A DNA stretch of 64,000 nucleotides, taken from Undaria pinnatifida (Eukaryota > Sar > Phaeophyceae > Laminariales > Alariaceae). The stretch is from positions 1,227,343-1,291,342 of the forward strand of contig JABAKD010000023.1 of the NCBI GenBank assembly GCA_012845835.1, read 5' to 3'. A program made the position numbers and the translations under genes. Of the stretch, positions 46,179-56,880 are shown piece by piece. Under the pieces are notes generated by a model. It was given only the letters and a program-made list of their open reading frames with translations. It made no database searches and was not told where the DNA came from. The number at the start of each line of letters is the position of its first letter. Position 1 is the first letter of the stretch.

Positions 46179-47606
46179 CTAAAGTAAGTCTACCGGGGTC
46201 GCGAAACGCCAAAACAAAGCCTGTTCGGTCAAGTACGGTCGCTCGGGATCGGCACGTGTCGCGCGGAACATAGACAGTACACGGGCGGCCGCTGCAGACC
46301 AACCTTCGCCCAGGGTCAACGCCAACGCCGAAAAAGCCGAACGAGCTAGCTCTTCTGCACCTCCAGTCAATGCATGTTCTCTAACGTACAGACGCAGCCA
46401 GTCGGTGGCTGTGATCTCATGGTGGGGTTTCGAGACAACCTCTCTGGTGATGAGGTATACGTGCACGTGGTCAGAATTAGCTACCTGTTGGCGTACTGAC
46501 AGGTATTCCTGCACTAAGTCGGAGATGACTTCGACGCGGCGGGGGGTAAAGTCATCCGCGAACGTAACGTAACGCCCATCGACGTAAACATCCGGTTCCA
46601 ACCGCAGCTTACCCGACTCCACTGTGCGAAACACACTCATGATTTTGTCCGGTAGCAGGACCGCGGAAGTGGCTATTGTTAGGGGGCCGGCGGAGAGGCC
46701 GCCGTAAACCGGGCAAGGCTGGTCCCCTGCAATTCTCTTACGCATGCGATCAATGAGCTTGGCGGCTTGAAAGGAATTAAGACCGTGCTTACCCCGACTA
46801 GAGTCCGCCCACCTCATGGCGCGTGGACGTCCGCCTGCCGACCTCTTCTTATACGACGAACTCACGCCCCCATAGCCGCTCGGAGCCGTGATGTGGCTAC
46901 GGCGTCTAGACTTCTTGCGCGGGCGGTGCTCGTAGTCAGGGGAAAAAGAGCGGGAAAAAGAGCGGGCACGGGGGGCCGGGCGGGGGTGATCAACATCACG
47001 ATAACTGTCACTGTCGCGGCTGCTGCTACCACTGCTGCTGCTACTGTCGCTAGGCGAAGGCGAAGGGCTGCGAGGGCGAGAGCGTTTATGCCTGCTGCTA
47101 CGGGAGCGCCCGCTACGGGAGCCCTTGTGGCTGCTAGCACGCTTGCTGCTACGAGAACTCTTAGGGCGAACAGAACTCTTGGAAACACTCGATCGTTGGG
47201 TGACGCCGCGAGGGGCTCCACCCTCGTCTACGGTGCCGCCGCCAGTGGCCAGCTCGTCCCGAGCACGAGCCCGAGCCCTCCGGCTCCGCGAACGGCCCCG
47301 CCCACGGCAGCTACCGTCCCGCCGACCGCCCTGCTGTTCAGCCGCCTTTTGGCGATCGATCTCGTCGAGAACGGAAACCTCGGCCTGCACGGTGGGGCTC
47401 CGGCTCCTGCTGCGGCTTAAGACGCTGCGGTCCCGGTGCTGGTCGTCGTCCCGCCCATCGGCCCGCGATCCGCCGCTGTCGACCGTGGAGCCAGGCGACA
47501 ACGCCCGCCTCCCCCCACCGCCGTGGTAGCGCACGGGCGACGCGTGGTCCCCATCAGCGGAACCGGCAGCACCCCTCCACAATACCTGATTGTTTCGAGA
47601 AGACAT
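46179..47606 (-). CDS. Gag-like protein with an RS domain
   Basis: 475 residues from the first ATG (47,606) to TAG at 46,179. An in-phase TTG 16 codons upstream is not needed. Residues 61-238 are dominated by Arg-Ser dipeptides, with runs such as SRSRSRSPT and RSRPRSPSPSPSDSSSSS, like the RS domains of SR splicing factors. Residues 250-475 are a globular, mostly helical-looking region with no motif I can name, in the position of a capsid domain. The first gene of the element, it encodes the presumed particle protein. The terminal TAG is followed in phase by more gag-like sequence, so it may be a nonsense mutation or a readthrough codon. Confidence 0.75.
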   Translation of the reverse strand: MSSRNNQVLWRGAAGSADGDHASPVRYHGGGGRRALSPGSTVDSGGSRADGRDDDQHRDRSVLSRSRSRSPTVQAEVSVLDEIDRQKAAEQQGGRRDGSCRGRGRSRSRRARARARDELATGGGTVDEGGAPRGVTQRSSVSKSSVRPKSSRSSKRASSHKGSRSGRSRSSRHKRSRPRSPSPSPSDSSSSSGSSSRDSDSYRDVDHPRPAPRARSFSRSFSPDYEHRPRKKSRRRSHITAPSGYGGVSSSYKKRSAGGRPRAMRWADSSRGKHGLNSFQAAKLIDRMRKRIAGDQPCPVYGGLSAGPLTIATSAVLLPDKIMSVFRTVESGKLRLEPDVYVDGRYVTFADDFTPRRVEVISDLVQEYLSVRQQVANSDHVHVYLITREVVSKPHHEITATDWLRLYVREHALTGGAEELARSAFSALALTLGEGWSAAAARVLSMFRATRADPERPYLTEQALFWRFATPVDLL

Positions 47607-49174
47607 CGCTGCTAGTGCGAGACAGACGAAAAGGGAATCGTGTGAGAGATGCAATACGACGAAGTGAATTCATTGCGACGTCATAAACAATAATGCGAGT
47701 GAGCGCGACGAAAAAAAATGAAACGGGGACAGTAGTTGCGAGGCGGCCAGAATCGCACGAAGGAAAATAGGTGTTGAAAAAAATATAAGTTGAGAGAGGA
47801 CAGAGGACAAAATTTGAAAAAAAAGCATGACAGGTGTTGGAAAAAAAAAAAAAAAAAAACGAAATTTGAACAGACGAAAGACAAAATTTGAAAAGACGGC
47901 ACGAAACACTGGTGAAACAGTACAAAGGGCACCACGTATGTAGCGGTGTGATGAGCGCTCGCGCACAAGAACAGCGAGCGTCGCGAGGCGTACATGTGAA
48001 TGCAGACAAGGTGACAAAAAAATCCAGAAACAGTGGGGTGCTTTTTTTTTTGTTTTGTTTGTGCGCTATACAAAACGATGACAACGATGGGCTCAAGCAA
48101 ACAGTAGGTGGGCTGATGAGACAGCACGGAGAGAGAGGAGTCGTATACCAGGCCTATACCAAGCGAGCAACAGTTCGGCGCATTTTTGTTTGTGGGATGA
48201 AGGTCCCAAGCTACAGTATATCCACCCACAGGGCAAAGCAAATACCTGAAGATAAGAAAACACAGCACGATAACACAACATTCAAGCGCGCGGGGATCAA
48301 GACGTTTTATTTTTTTTCGTATATTTATTATTATTATTATTTTTACTTTTCGATGAATGATTGAGCGTCAAGCGCCGCGTCACTAGTAGGTAGGGTGGGA
48401 AGGAGAGGTTTCACTAGAGAGGCCCAACCCACACCAAAATAGCTCACTGACACCACGGTGGTCAACAGGTCACTGCCAAATATGAGACTAGTCCGGGGGG
48501 GAGAGGTCACGAGGATGATCCCAAACATGCACGAGGTTCAAACACTAGCACGCAGCTTGACTCGGGGTCTTCGGTCTTACGCACTTTTCACACTCTCTCT
48601 CATCATCGTTTCTGGCTGCCGCACAGGTGAGTCTGCTGCTGAGGAGCCGCAAGTGCGAGAGACGCGACCCATCAATGATCACTTAATCCGATCAACCTGG
48701 TAGTTCAACTGTCCAGTGGCAACCAGCTATCCACGCGGGTACAGGAGCAGCTATTGCGGTGGCGGCAACGAGCACAGGAAAAAAAAAAACGAACACCCCA
48801 AGAGCTCTGCCTTCCTTTACAAGTGCGTATGAAAAATCGGATGGACGCATGTGTATGTCCAACATAAACGGTGTAAACTGCGCGCCAGAACGAAGGACAC
48901 AAGAACTACAAGTACTCTCGGCCAGGGTATGAGGGACATTTGTGCGTTAGGCGACGGAGGCTGGGGGAGTGAACGGCAGGCCCACGTAAAGGACGCTGGA
49001 GCGCACGGATTGGGACAAACCGCTGGCCGTTGAAAAGTCCAAGACAGAGAAAGGAAAAAAAAAAAACAGAAGCGCCAACAAGTGCCAGAGGGCAAAAAAG
49101 AAACAGAAAAGCGCGAAAGAGCTTACAAGCCACGCGGCTACAGCATGAAAAGCGCAACTACGGCTCATCTACAG
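47607..49174 (-). other. Element leader (5' untranslated region)
   Basis: 1.57 kb between the primer-binding site and gag, with long A-runs on the plus strand (47,841-47,859, 48,779-48,789, 49,056-49,067) and a TTATTA run at 48,325-48,345. Open frames on both strands are low-complexity products of these runs. No domain was recognised. Confidence 0.6.
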
Positions 49175-49188
49175 CACGGAGGACACCA
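49175..49188 (-). other. Primer-binding site
   Basis: In element orientation TGGTGTCCTCCGTG begins one base after the 5' LTR. It would pair with a tRNA 3' end of the form ...GGACACCA, in keeping with the CCA tail. The tRNA species is not identified. Confidence 0.65.
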
Positions 49189-49189
49189 T

Positions 49190-49609
49190 ATAACGGAAGG
49201 GGAGGCTAGGGGTAGAGGCGGATCCGATGTCTATGTGGGTCTGAGTGGTCTCTAGCCATTCATGCGGCAGGACTTTAGGTCTTGTGTGCATTGTACAGAG
49301 AGGAAGGGGTCAGGGACTCAGACTACAAAGCACTGCTACCGACCTGATGATAGCAGCCCCCTGATCGATACCGAGTTCGGTGGTTGAGCCTGAACAGCGG
49401 TAGTGTGAGCCTTGAAGGTGGCCTGTGAGAAGGGGTAGAAGGTCTCCGGTCGTGGATACGGTATTCGCTTTGTGGATTATTGCTAACTCAGGGCAAGCGA
49501 AGGAGTAAGAGCAGAGGGGGACGAGGAACCAGTACTGCTAGTACCTATTGGGACTAACGCATTCTCCAAAAGTGCAACTCCTATCAACCGTTACAATGTA
49601 ACCGTAACA
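49190..49609 (-). repeat. 5' LTR (420 bp)
   Basis: Partner of 39,187-39,604. It would carry the element promoter in its U3 part (high-coordinate end). Confidence 0.9.
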
Positions 49610-49614
49610 GAAAT
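49610..49614. repeat. Target-site duplication GAAAT (right)
   Basis: Matches 39,182-39,186 and marks the right edge of the LTR element. Confidence 0.8.
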
Positions 49615-50222
49615 ACGACAGAGTACTGCCAACAACATGCGGCGGATGGGATGGTAGACATGCACTCAAGCGATGTTCACACAAGAAGTGCGCGAAAATC
49701 CCGACCTTCAATGTCATTGGCAGCAAAACGACAATGTACTGTAAGCAGCATGCCGCATGAGGCATGGTAGACGTACGCAACCCGCGGTGTTCACACGAGT
49801 CGTGCACGAAGCGACCGAGCTTCAATGCCATCGGCTCGAGGACGGCAGTGTACTACAAGCAGTACGCTGTGAACGGCATAGTAGACGTGCGCAGTAGTCG
49901 TTGTTCACATGACGCCTGTTGCGGATGGCCGCGGTGGGGTGCCTTAACTGGCGGTATGACATCTGGATGCTCCCGCCATTAAGCGCAATCTGACGGCCGA
50001 TTTGATCATTGATTTGAATCATACGTGTGAAGTTTCCGGTTGTCGATTAATGGCAAGGTGCGGCTTTGCCGCCACGCAGCCTACGCACTGTCCTAATCAC
50101 GGTCGCCTCCGAGATGGGCTGTCGCGTATGGTAGGAGCTGGTCGAAGCAAGAATGCTTCGTCTAGCTCATCGTACTGTGCCGAACAGACGCCCTTGATTC
50201 ATGTAAAAGCCGAGTGTTTCAA
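49615..50222 (+). pseudogene. EsV-1-7 repeat gene, 3' half, decayed
   Basis: This continues, in phase, the repeat cut at 39,186 (Y-C-Q-Q-H follows at once). About four further repeats can be read, with a frameshift near 49,670 and a TGA near 49,759. The region then matches the C-terminal part of the intact gene: C-SHDA-C-CGWPRWG...C-x2-H, then after a TAA at 49,980 the sequence IDLNHTCEVSGC...HCPNH and KAEC. The last part here keeps a complete C-x4-C-x15-C-x2-H motif, whereas the intact gene at 58.5 kb has Gly for the second Cys. It ends near 50,222. Confidence 0.8.
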
Positions 50223-50389
50223 TTTGAATTCTCCAAGAATGGTATTTTTAGCGGGGGGTTTCTTACCCAGTATTCTGCGTGCTGCTAATCGCTCTTGGTT
50301 TTTTTGCACCGGATGTCGGCTGCTGTATCTAAATTTTACCTTCTCAATCTGCCAACAGGTCGGTATACTTGAATGCCGGGCCTTCAACG

Positions 50390-50520
50390 TCCATCTTTGG
50401 TTTTGAATACGGTGATCAGGGCTGTCCATATGGCGATCTAACAGATTGGGTGGCGTAGTTAGTGTCCCAAATATTTTCTTGTTGATGCCAAGTACTTCTT
50501 ATGAATTTCATTACTATGGC
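50390..50520 (-). repeat. Conserved downstream flank of the EsV-1-7 unit, inverted copy
   Basis: GGTTTTGAATACGGTGATCAGGG and TTGTTGATGCCAAGT match the reverse complement of the flank at 58,200-58,310 (GGGTTTGGTATACGGCGATCAGAG and CGTTGATGCCCAGT) with equal spacing. The downstream flank therefore moved or duplicated together with the EsV-1-7 gene. Confidence 0.5.
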
Positions 50521-53500
50521 CTTTTTTTCTTATTTATAGCTTTCCTGGCCTGTTATTGCAGATATCGCGTAGTATTCCAACGTTGTATACGACGATGCGT
50601 GTCAAATGTATTAAACGTAACTCGACCCGGCCATCGGTATAGGCCGCAAAAGCAACCCGTCGTGGTGTACGTTAGGTTGCGCAACAAGGCTGCCTCGAAG
50701 CGTTGCGGCTGCTAGTACGCCTAGGTGACGAAGCGGTTGCGAAAGTAAGGGCGGCTAAATTTCGCTGCAGTTGCCTCTGCAAACGTACCCTTGAATCTGA
50801 ATGACAGGTATGGAGAAGTATTCCTTTTGGTTGCAACATAAAGATTTAGTTCGGTTGTTTTACCTTAGTGACTTGAGTATGTTTTGTCGTTGGGATTTGT
50901 TCGTCGTGGTGGTTTTTTATGAACACCTTGTGTCGCGGCCAAGTTTAACTTTATATTTTTTTGGAAGGAATGTACTAGAACCACTGAAGTCAAGTGTAAT
51001 GTGGTGGCGGTCTTGTTGATCCGCTTGTATTAACGTCTTGGTTGTGTCGCGGAACCACTAACGGCAAACCAAAACGGGCCCTCTATTGACGACAGTGCTT
51101 CCTAAATCACATGAACATGTATTGATCATACCACTACCGCCGTCTTACAGTTTTGATTCGTGGTGGTGATGTACCAGCAAAAAGATGTACTGTGTCCAAC
51201 AGTCGAAATAACACCTTTGCAGAAAATATTCCGTGTCTTCACCCATTTACAAAACGTCGCGCTGCAGCTGTCCTCCCTCTGTCAATTTTGTGAAACCGCC
51301 TTTATATCGCACCGAGGTCGTGTAACAAGTACTGTGCGGCATCTATCCGCCAGCGGATCATATATTTACCTCAAGCTCCTTAACTTCACGATCAAATAAG
51401 GTGGATTTAGTAAGTGTAGCTCCTTGTGGCTACGAATGTGATTCGATAGGCACAGAAATACTGATCTCAGGCGGTTAAGCTTGGCTGTGTTTTCCTCGTG
51501 TGTTTTATCTCCACTAAATATACAATGTTTAAGTTGAAGACGTCGCGACTGCAAACGCTCGCTATCGACGTATAGTTCCCCATTAATTCGACGCGCAACG
51601 CTCAGTTTAACCAGTACCGTTTGGGTGGTCCTCCCTTAGTCCACCTAAACATATTCAGGGCTTCTTAGCACAGTCAGCCACAGAGGGTAACTGTGGAGAT
51701 GGGCTCTAAAGTCGATCCTAATGTTTTCAATATGGAATTAACCATGTTGGCAAGACCCCGTAAATTGAGGTGTATCTAGGATGAAGAGCGAGTGTTGCCA
51801 GAAGATAGAAGCAATACTTACACAAAAATACTATTTCAACAAAATAATTGTTCATAAACTAGGGTAAGCCCGACCTTCCTTGTCCCTGTTCATTAAAATC
51901 TCCGTACAGGTTTTCTTTATAATTCAAGAACCAAGTAAATACGTTGGATACCACACAGAAGCTATATCCAAAACCGAAAGTATAGGTATTATTATTAACA
52001 GACGGCAATAAATGCGCATCCGTGGTTGTGTGCCGTGTACGGTAGCCGCGGACTGTGTGTCGAGTGTTCGACGTGTCATCCAGACCATCAACCATAAGAA
52101 CCAAATGCAAGTTCGACAAAGCCTCGACAGTAGTAGCTTCCCCCGAGTGCGAGTCGGACGCCAATTTCATCCTCACCGATTTTTTATTTTTTTTACGTCA
52201 TGGTGACAGAAGCCAAAGCCAGTGATTACACAAATCCTCAGTTACTTAGGATTGCCATCACGTAAGTAGACGACAAACGTTCGCACAACGAGTATGTCCG
52301 AAATGCGACCAGCGGTACTGCGTCTGGTTTTGGAATGATGTATTAAACATGTTGTGGAAAACGTTGTAATCCGAAAGAAAATAAATATTACCCATGAACG
52401 TTTGATAAAGTATATTTTATTTTTCACCCAGGTGAATAAGCCAGAATCTGAAACTTGAAAGGGGGGCAACAATTTAGGCTGTTGCGACAGATATGTTAAC
52501 GACGCAATTTATAGAAACGTTGATTTTTTCGCGTTCAAGAATTGTTTTTGCTCCAATGCAACGGGCGACAACGACAACCTCGGGATACGGGGACTGCTTA
52601 AGCGTCATCTGCGACGTCTACTGCCTCCGTATGTGTTGAGAATTCAATTTTTCGCTGGTACGTGCACTACATGCACAAGCCTTGCCGTGTTATCTGCTTC
52701 TACGATGTGCTCTGGACGTGGGCACCAAGACAAAATCATCGAAGCGCATTCACGCCAATCATTTTCGATTTCAGGGCTCCGACGGCAACCGTAGTATTGC
52801 TCACTAGACCAATGGTGGTTCAAACCGAACAATTCGAGACGTGGATGAACCGACTACGTCACGCATCGCCCGACGCTCTTTCGCCTGTGTTTGTTTTGTT
52901 CTGTGGCGATATCTTGATATCTCGTCCATTTGGATTTGAGTAGCGTGAACCGAATTCGCATATGTAAATTTATTGTGCGCTTTTCCACGGGCTATACGAC
53001 ATCTGTACACTACGTCGAACTGTCTCAAAGTGAAATGCCGCAAATTTTGTTGCGATGGCCGGAGTAGTTAGCTTGGTCATCGTTCTCCGAAAAAGGTATG
53101 CTTTCTTTCAACATCGTGCCATCTGGTAATCAGCGAAGGCCTGTTTGGAGAGGGGTGCCCTCAGGATCATGGAAACATATATCATGCTACCACGCGAAAT
53201 GCCGGCATGCCAACAACCCTGTAGACACACGGAGGTTGTCTACAGCATCTAGCGCACAGCTGTGGTTGAAGCTGGGTCGTGAGCCATCGCCCTGCCAACG
53301 GATATTTAACGTGACTGGCCGATCGAAAAATGTCCGAGGAACTTTGAGGTGAAAATTCACATGATGGAAACGGAAAAAACAACAAGATATACCTCACGCT
53401 CTACAGGCGATACCAGCGACGTTGGCGCACCTTATCGTTCTGGTAATGTTATATAGGAAACGAAACGCCTGGCGGTTTACAAACTTGTGGTAGTAGTCAT

Positions 53501-55559
53501 CGTGCATACAAATGTAATATGATGCATATCTATTATTGCCGGAGGCGTTTTCACATGAGTAGGCCTCCAACCATTGTAGTTTGGCACCATTATGTTACAG
53601 AGCTCAACCACGCCGGCATGTCGACCTTGGAGCGATGCCTCAAAACCCTCTTCCACTTGCAGTGTGGCAAGATCTGAAATGTGCAATTATCAAGAAATGT
53701 TTGTATGGTAGTGATCGCAAAAGGAAGTTTTCCATTGGTATTCTTTCGGAAACGCACGAGGCTTCAGCGCCCTATCGAGCATCGCAAACTCCATGGCCGA
53801 CTAACGTCCATGTCTCTTTTCCCAAAAAAATGTCGCAAGCCACACCAATTGCAGCAGCAAAAATCAGCACGTCGCCACTTGCACGTTACAAATTCCAAAT
53901 TTCCGGGGAGAGGTGACGTGGACGAAATCGGAGGAGTGTCCGTCGTGGTTGAACATAGCACAAGGCCTGGAAGAATAGGGGAGTTCCACACTTGCCGCAC
54001 AAATCGGATGACAATTTTTTATCTGTCGATCCTAGCTGAACAACTGGTGGTGCATGCTAACAAGATACTATTGCACTTCTTGAAATATCTTTCCACAGAA
54101 CAAGCACGGAAGATTGTGGAGAATGACGTTCGATAACGACACGTCGTGCGTGCCAATACGTAGGCGTTTTGATGTATATTTGACTCAAACGTCAGCCACA
54201 TTCCCCGAACACGGCAGAAGCTTAACAGCAGGCGGGGAACGCACGCAGCCCCGTCCCGTTCACCACAGAGTGCAACACGACTAAAATGTGTTGGACGTTT
54301 TCCCTCCGATTAAATATATCATTAGGTGAAGATGTACAGCAAAACGTTGTGAAAGACCGGCCGAACCGCTTTGCGTATCGCATACGGTTGGTATATCTAG
54401 GGGCTTGAAAACAAAATATTTAATATATGCGCCGACGAACCTTTGTCAGGCAATGGGCGTTGTCATTCCAAAGCATTAATCACTGGAGAGACGACTCCGC
54501 TGGACAAGCATTGTGTCTATGTGATCGAGCATTAGTTTTGCACGGTCGTGGGTCCTCGACGTCGAACGTACGACGACGGCTCCCCCAACCCCCAATGCGA
54601 TGCTACGGTTGAATGGAACATATTGTGCTGGGAAAACGCTGCAGAAATATACACGTAAGATTTTTTTTTGATAACACACACAAGGCGTATAGAAAACGAA
54701 GAATAATTTGCTTTCCTTGTTCCTTTGTCGTGGAGTGAAGTGTTCACGGGGATTGAAAACGTGACCAACTATGGTCCCCTTACGATATGTTTTCAAAAAA
54801 TAACCCTCCAACCTGAAGCTTCACATATGATTAACACGATTCCGAGAGCATCAACAAATTTCTTTTTGTGTTTCAGAGTGCGCGTTGGGTTGGTAAAGTC
54901 ACATTACGTTAACGTTTTTGTAGCGGGTCGTCGTTGCAATCCAATTTTCGTCTGCTATCTGTTTACAACCAACGACTGAAACACGAACATCCGAATACTC
55001 GTAAATAAATGTACGCAATAACATTGGACTACTACCTCCAGAATGTGTGTTAAAGATTTCCGCGTTAGATGCACTTTCCGTGAATCATGGCAGGGTATCT
55101 AGAATTGATGAACATGGGACAAACATGGCAGAGGTCATGATCGGATGCACTGGAACAATAATCCTGACAACATGAAGTGTGTGATGTATATCATGCACGA
55201 CGAAAGAGAGTCAGAAACAGCACCCTCGTGCAAGCCGGTTCGGGAAAAAATGTGTACTATTCTTCCCCACGAATGGCTGGACCACCATCCCGTGAAAGGG
55301 TCAATATACCTTCGGTCCTTATCCACCCTTATGACTAGTGGAAGAGGGTGATAAGGGTATTTAGTAAATTAAATTGCAAATTCGGGGGGTCTTTAAGAGG
55401 GCAAATCGTATCGACCAATGACCGGTCTATGGATTTGCAATGGATTTTATCGCTCTCTCCGAGAGTAGGCGGAAAAAGCAAATATCCCATCTTATGCTCG
55501 CACTGGTTGGTTTTTCTCTAATTCCTAATATTGACATTTTCAAGATAAATAGCCTTCTG
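50521..55559. other. No recognisable gene
   Basis: Mostly featureless. Frames at 50,446-50,715 (one hydrophobic stretch), 52,662-52,943 and 54,725-54,979 (plus) are short and unsupported. The longest, 53,681-54,136 (plus), opens at GTG with an ATG at 53,705, and overlaps another open frame at 53,581-53,916. I recognise no domain in it and would give it about a one-in-six chance of being real. Confidence 0.35.
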
Positions 55560-55569
55560 TTATAAATTT

Positions 55570-56880
55570 GAGTTTGGGTAAGATATTGGTTAACCTTTTG
55601 CAGGTGGTCAAACGGGCTAATACCCCACTAATTTCTTAACAAATGGCGTCGTCGACAGACCATAGGTTTTTTGGGTCGCAGGTTCGATCCCCACCATCCT
55701 CAAAAATAAACATTTCACATTTTCCCCATGTCGACGTACATGAAAAAATTCCCCCTTTGATACATCAGGGAATGAAACGGCTTAGATAAATGACAAGTCC
55801 ACCCGTAAATCCGGGCAACCTGCTATCCCGCCGTTTCAGGGGGGGGAAGTGTTACGTATAAGGCTTAATTTGGGTAAGCTTTTGGTTAACCTTTTGCATG
55901 TGGTCAAACGGACTAATGCCCCACTAACACCTCAACAAGTGATTTAAGGCTCTGTTTGTGTAAGCTGTTGGTTAACCTTTTGCAAGTGGTCAAACGGACT
56001 ACTACCCTACTAAAACCTAAATAGATGGCGTCGTCGGCAGGACAATGGGTTTTCTGGGTCGTGAGTTCGATCCCCACCATCCACAATAATATACTCTTCA
56101 GATTTTCCCCATGTCGAACTTGATAAATACTCTCCCTGGTACCCCAGGAAATGAAACGGCTTGGATAAATGACAGATCCGCCCATATACAGTAGCGGCTT
56201 TGGTTTAAGAGAAAATGTTCAGGAGAAAGTACGGGTTTAAGAGAGGTGAACTGGCTGGCACGACCAAAATCGATTCAAGAGAGAACTGGTTTTGTGTCTA
56301 GGATTTTCTCTCAAATCGAACTGCTGGAAATCACATCAAATAGCCGTCACACGCTTCACACACAGCTGCAGACACCATTCCCTGCGCAGCGGGCAGTCGC
56401 TGCACAGCTGTCCCCGACCACACGCCAGGCCCACCGAAGTTTACCTATCACCAATGCATAGGCACCTGCGGGCAGTACATCCGTGGCGGTAGTGGTGAAG
56501 TGGACCCGCTCGGGACCAGCGAGATGCACCGCATTCGCCACACCTGCGCGACCCCCCGCGAGAGTAAGATATAATTTAACAGAATATTCTCATATACCGT
56601 AGCCAACACAGTCTAACAGAAAGCCGGATTTAAAAGAGGGAAATTGGGCTGGCACGGACCTCTCTTAAACCGTAGCCGCTACTGTATTCAAATACTCTCC
56701 CCGGTATGCCTACGAAATGAAACATCTGGGATATTGACAGGTACGACGGATATGCGGGCCGACCTGGTATCCCCCCGTCTCAGGGGGGGATAGTGTTATA
56801 ACCCTTAGTTTGGGTAAGCTATTGGTTAACCTTTTGCAAGTAGTGAAACGGACTAATACCCCACAAATTCCTCAACACTT
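55570..56880 (+). repeat. Array of tRNA-related (SINE-like) repeats
   Basis: The head GGGTAAG.TATTGGTTAACCTTTTGCA..TGGTCAAACGG recurs at 55,575, 55,872, 55,958 and 56,812. Two copies continue into ATGGCGTCGTCG (A-box-like) and, about 35 bases on, GGTTCGATCCCCACCATCC (B box, 55,681 and 56,063). This is the layout of an internal RNA polymerase III promoter derived from a tRNA. A tail follows in which GAAACGGC and GCCGTTTC (55,774-55,842) can pair around CCCG..CGGG, ending in a G-run. The other copies are truncated. A short inverted-repeat element lies inside the array. Confidence 0.6.
56189..56684. mobile_element. 496-bp MITE-like element with TA target duplication
   Basis: The terminal inverted repeats are about 26 bp: CAGTAGCGGCT-TT-GGTTTAAGAGA on the left, and the reverse complement with AC for TT on the right. 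TA dinucleotides flank both ends (56,187-56,188 and 56,685-56,686). A subterminal motif GGTTTAAGAGAGGTGAACTGGCTGGCACG is repeated in the same orientation near the right end (about 56,625-56,658). CAGT ends with TA duplication fit the Tc1/mariner-pogo superfamily, so this is probably a non-autonomous derivative. No transposase is present. Confidence 0.75.

Larger units (their letters stand above)
39187..49609 (-). mobile_element. Ty3/gypsy LTR retrotransposon, full length but inactivated
   Basis: A 10,423-bp element on the minus strand with two LTRs, primer-binding site, purine tract and 5-bp target duplication. Coding order from 5' to 3' is gag with a Cys/His finger, protease, reverse transcriptase, RNase H and integrase. 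Integrase after RNase H defines the Ty3/gypsy superfamily. I count about 18 substitutions and two 1-bp indels between the LTRs (roughly 4%), so insertion is old enough for decay. Pol is broken by several stops and frameshifts. The element sits antisense inside an EsV-1-7 pseudogene. Host bases rejoin in frame when it is removed with one GAAAT. Confidence 0.95.

Noticed and set aside
43991-47529. Long plus-strand frames (up to 232 codons) over the retrotransposon
   Set aside because: They lie opposite Gag and Pol, and are GC-rich shadows of the minus-strand frames.
47554-49168. Hydrophobic minus-strand frames and plus-strand frames in the element leader
   Set aside because: Generated by long A/T runs. 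No envelope-like features (signal peptide, fusion peptide, processing site) could be supported, so no env gene is called.
53681-54136. 151-codon plus-strand frame
   Set aside because: It opens at GTG, overlaps another open frame, and has no motif or paralogue. Too weak to call a gene.
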